Assembly: GCA_946886255.1 (NCBI GenBank)
Contig: CAMPIG010000221.1
Span: 1-7,815, forward strand
Source: an uncultured Cellvibrio sp.
GTDB lineage: Bacteria > Pseudomonadota > Gammaproteobacteria > Pseudomonadales > Cellvibrionaceae
Direction: 5' to 3'
Length of the DNA: 7,815 nucleotides
Below the pieces are notes generated by a model that saw nothing but the letters and a program-made list of their open reading frames with translations, did no database searches and was not told the origin of the DNA. Of the stretch, positions 7,262-7,815 are shown one piece after another (position 1 is the first letter of the stretch; every line of letters begins with the position of its first letter). A program made the position numbers and the translations under genes.

Positions 7262-7271
7262 GCTCATTCCT
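7262..7271 (-). promoter_or_regulatory. Coupled stop/start junction with ribosome-binding site
   Basis: Read on the minus strand the junction is AGGAATGAGCATG. AGGA (7271-7268) is the ribosome-binding site, TGA (7266-7264) stops the GumM-like gene, and ATG codons at 7267 and 7261 both begin the next frame. The spacing of AGGA favours the second ATG; the ATGA overlap favours the first. Either way the two genes are translationally coupled. Confidence 0.6.
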
Positions 7272-7815
7272 GTACTGGCACCCGGGCAGGCCGTTGTTTG
7301 CCGGCGCGCAGACACAGTGTCAGAAATACGGCGATGTCGATGGTGTAACGCCGCATCAGGCGTGTGGGTTCAAGGCATAGACGGTACAGCCATTCGAGTC
7401 GCAGACTTTGCACCAGACGCGGTGCGCGCGGTTTGTCTCCGGCGAGAAAATCCAGCAACGCGCCGACGCCGATAAATACCGTCGCCGTGGTGTGCTGGCG
7501 ATTGTCGAGAATCCATTGTTCCTGCATGGGATTGCCCATGGCGACCAACACAATATTGGCCTCGGCGGCGTTGATGGCGGTGATCACTTTTTCAGGATCG
7601 CGCCCCTGTTCATAACCGTCGCAGGTGCCAACCACCTCGACATCAAAATCTTTTTTTAACGTGTCCGCCGCGCGCTGTGCAATGCCGGGTTTACCGCCGA
7701 ATAAAAATACCCGCGCTTTGCCGCGCACGCTGTGCAAATACTGCGGCGTAAAATCAGTGCCGTTCAGGTTCTGCGGAAATTTGCGGCGATGCACCAGCCA
7801 GGTAGCGATATCCAC
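7264..7815 (-). CDS. WecG/TagA/CpsF family glycosyltransferase (GumM type), 5' end cut by window
   Basis: C-terminal 183 codons of a GT26 family glycosyltransferase (PF03808). In xanthan, GumM adds the second glucose to glucose-PP-undecaprenol, forming the cellobiose backbone; other members move ManNAcA or ManNAc. Visible motifs, counting from the first codon in the window: NGTDFTP (18-24), FLFGGKPG (37-44), GTCDGY (63-68), VAMGNPMQEQWI (91-102), GVGALLDFLAG (116-126), RAP (130-132), EWLYRL (141-146) and EPTRLMRRY (149-157). The Arg-rich end is the membrane-contacting C-terminal appendage of the family. The frame is open to the right edge; the leading GTG is simply an internal Val codon (VDIATWLVHRR), and the N-terminal part with the conserved Asp-Gly region lies outside. 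It overlaps or abuts the GumI-like gene. The family is very secure; glucose specificity is inferred from the GumD-type enzyme nearby. Confidence 0.92.
   Translation of the reverse strand: MDIATWLVHRRKFPQNLNGTDFTPQYLHSVRGKARVFLFGGKPGIAQRAADTLKKDFDVEVVGTCDGYEQGRDPEKVITAINAAEANIVLVAMGNPMQEQWILDNRQHTTATVFIGVGALLDFLAGDKPRAPRLVQSLRLEWLYRLCLEPTRLMRRYTIDIAVFLTLCLRAGKQRPARVPVQE

Noticed and set aside
7262..7315. GTG 7315 as start of the GumI-like transferase
   Set aside because: It would overlap the GumM-like gene by about 50 bp and has no ribosome-binding site; the AGGA next to the coupled stop/start explains initiation better.
1..7815. Mobile elements, tRNA/rRNA genes, CRISPR arrays, phage or defence genes
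   Set aside because: No transposase or integrase motifs, terminal inverted repeats, regularly spaced long repeats or tRNA-like cloverleafs were found on reading either strand. All long gaps are under 90 bp.

Overview
The window is part of an exopolysaccharide (EPS) biosynthesis locus of a Gram-negative bacterium. A signal-peptide-bearing outer-membrane beta-barrel protein and Wzx/Wzy-type polysaccharide enzymes show the Gram-negative envelope. Base composition looks close to half G+C and ribosome-binding sites are of the AGGAG type. My guess is a gammaproteobacterium of the Cellvibrio/Saccharophagus kind, but no phylogenetic marker here settles that.

Left half (about 1-4554, plus strand): four genes in one direction. 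They are (1) the 3' part of an undecaprenyl-phosphate glucose phosphotransferase (GumD/WcaJ type), running in from beyond the left edge; (2) an EpsL-like outer-membrane beta-barrel protein; (3) a GumL-type polysaccharide pyruvyl transferase with a GTG start; (4) a second, divergent polysaccharide pyruvyl transferase family protein. Gaps are 16, 66 and 84 bp, so a single transcript is plausible.

Right half (4588-7815, minus strand): three genes transcribed towards the first group. In transcription order they are a WecG/TagA/CpsF (GumM-type) glycosyltransferase cut by the right edge, a GT-B glycosyltransferase resembling GumI, and a Wzx/GumJ-type flippase. The first two are translationally coupled. 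An 82-bp AT-rich leader precedes the flippase. The two groups converge on a 33-bp gap holding an imperfect hairpin.

How they work together (family knowledge plus inference): the GumD-type enzyme puts glucose-1-phosphate on undecaprenyl phosphate; the GumM-type enzyme adds the second sugar, glucose in xanthan; the GumI-like enzyme adds a later sugar, possibly mannose; one or both pyruvyl transferases put acidic pyruvate ketals on the repeat unit; Wzx flips the lipid-linked unit; the barrel protein probably assists export or polymer handling at the outer membrane. The set matches much of the xanthan (gum) pathway in a different gene order. The polymerase (GumE/Wzy), the OPX and PCP proteins (GumB/GumC, Wza/Wzc) and the GumH/GumK-type transferases are not in the window. 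The distinctive points are the two tandem dissimilar pyruvyl transferases and the EpsL-like barrel between the priming enzyme and the decorating enzymes. No RNA gene, CRISPR array, insertion sequence or integration site was seen.
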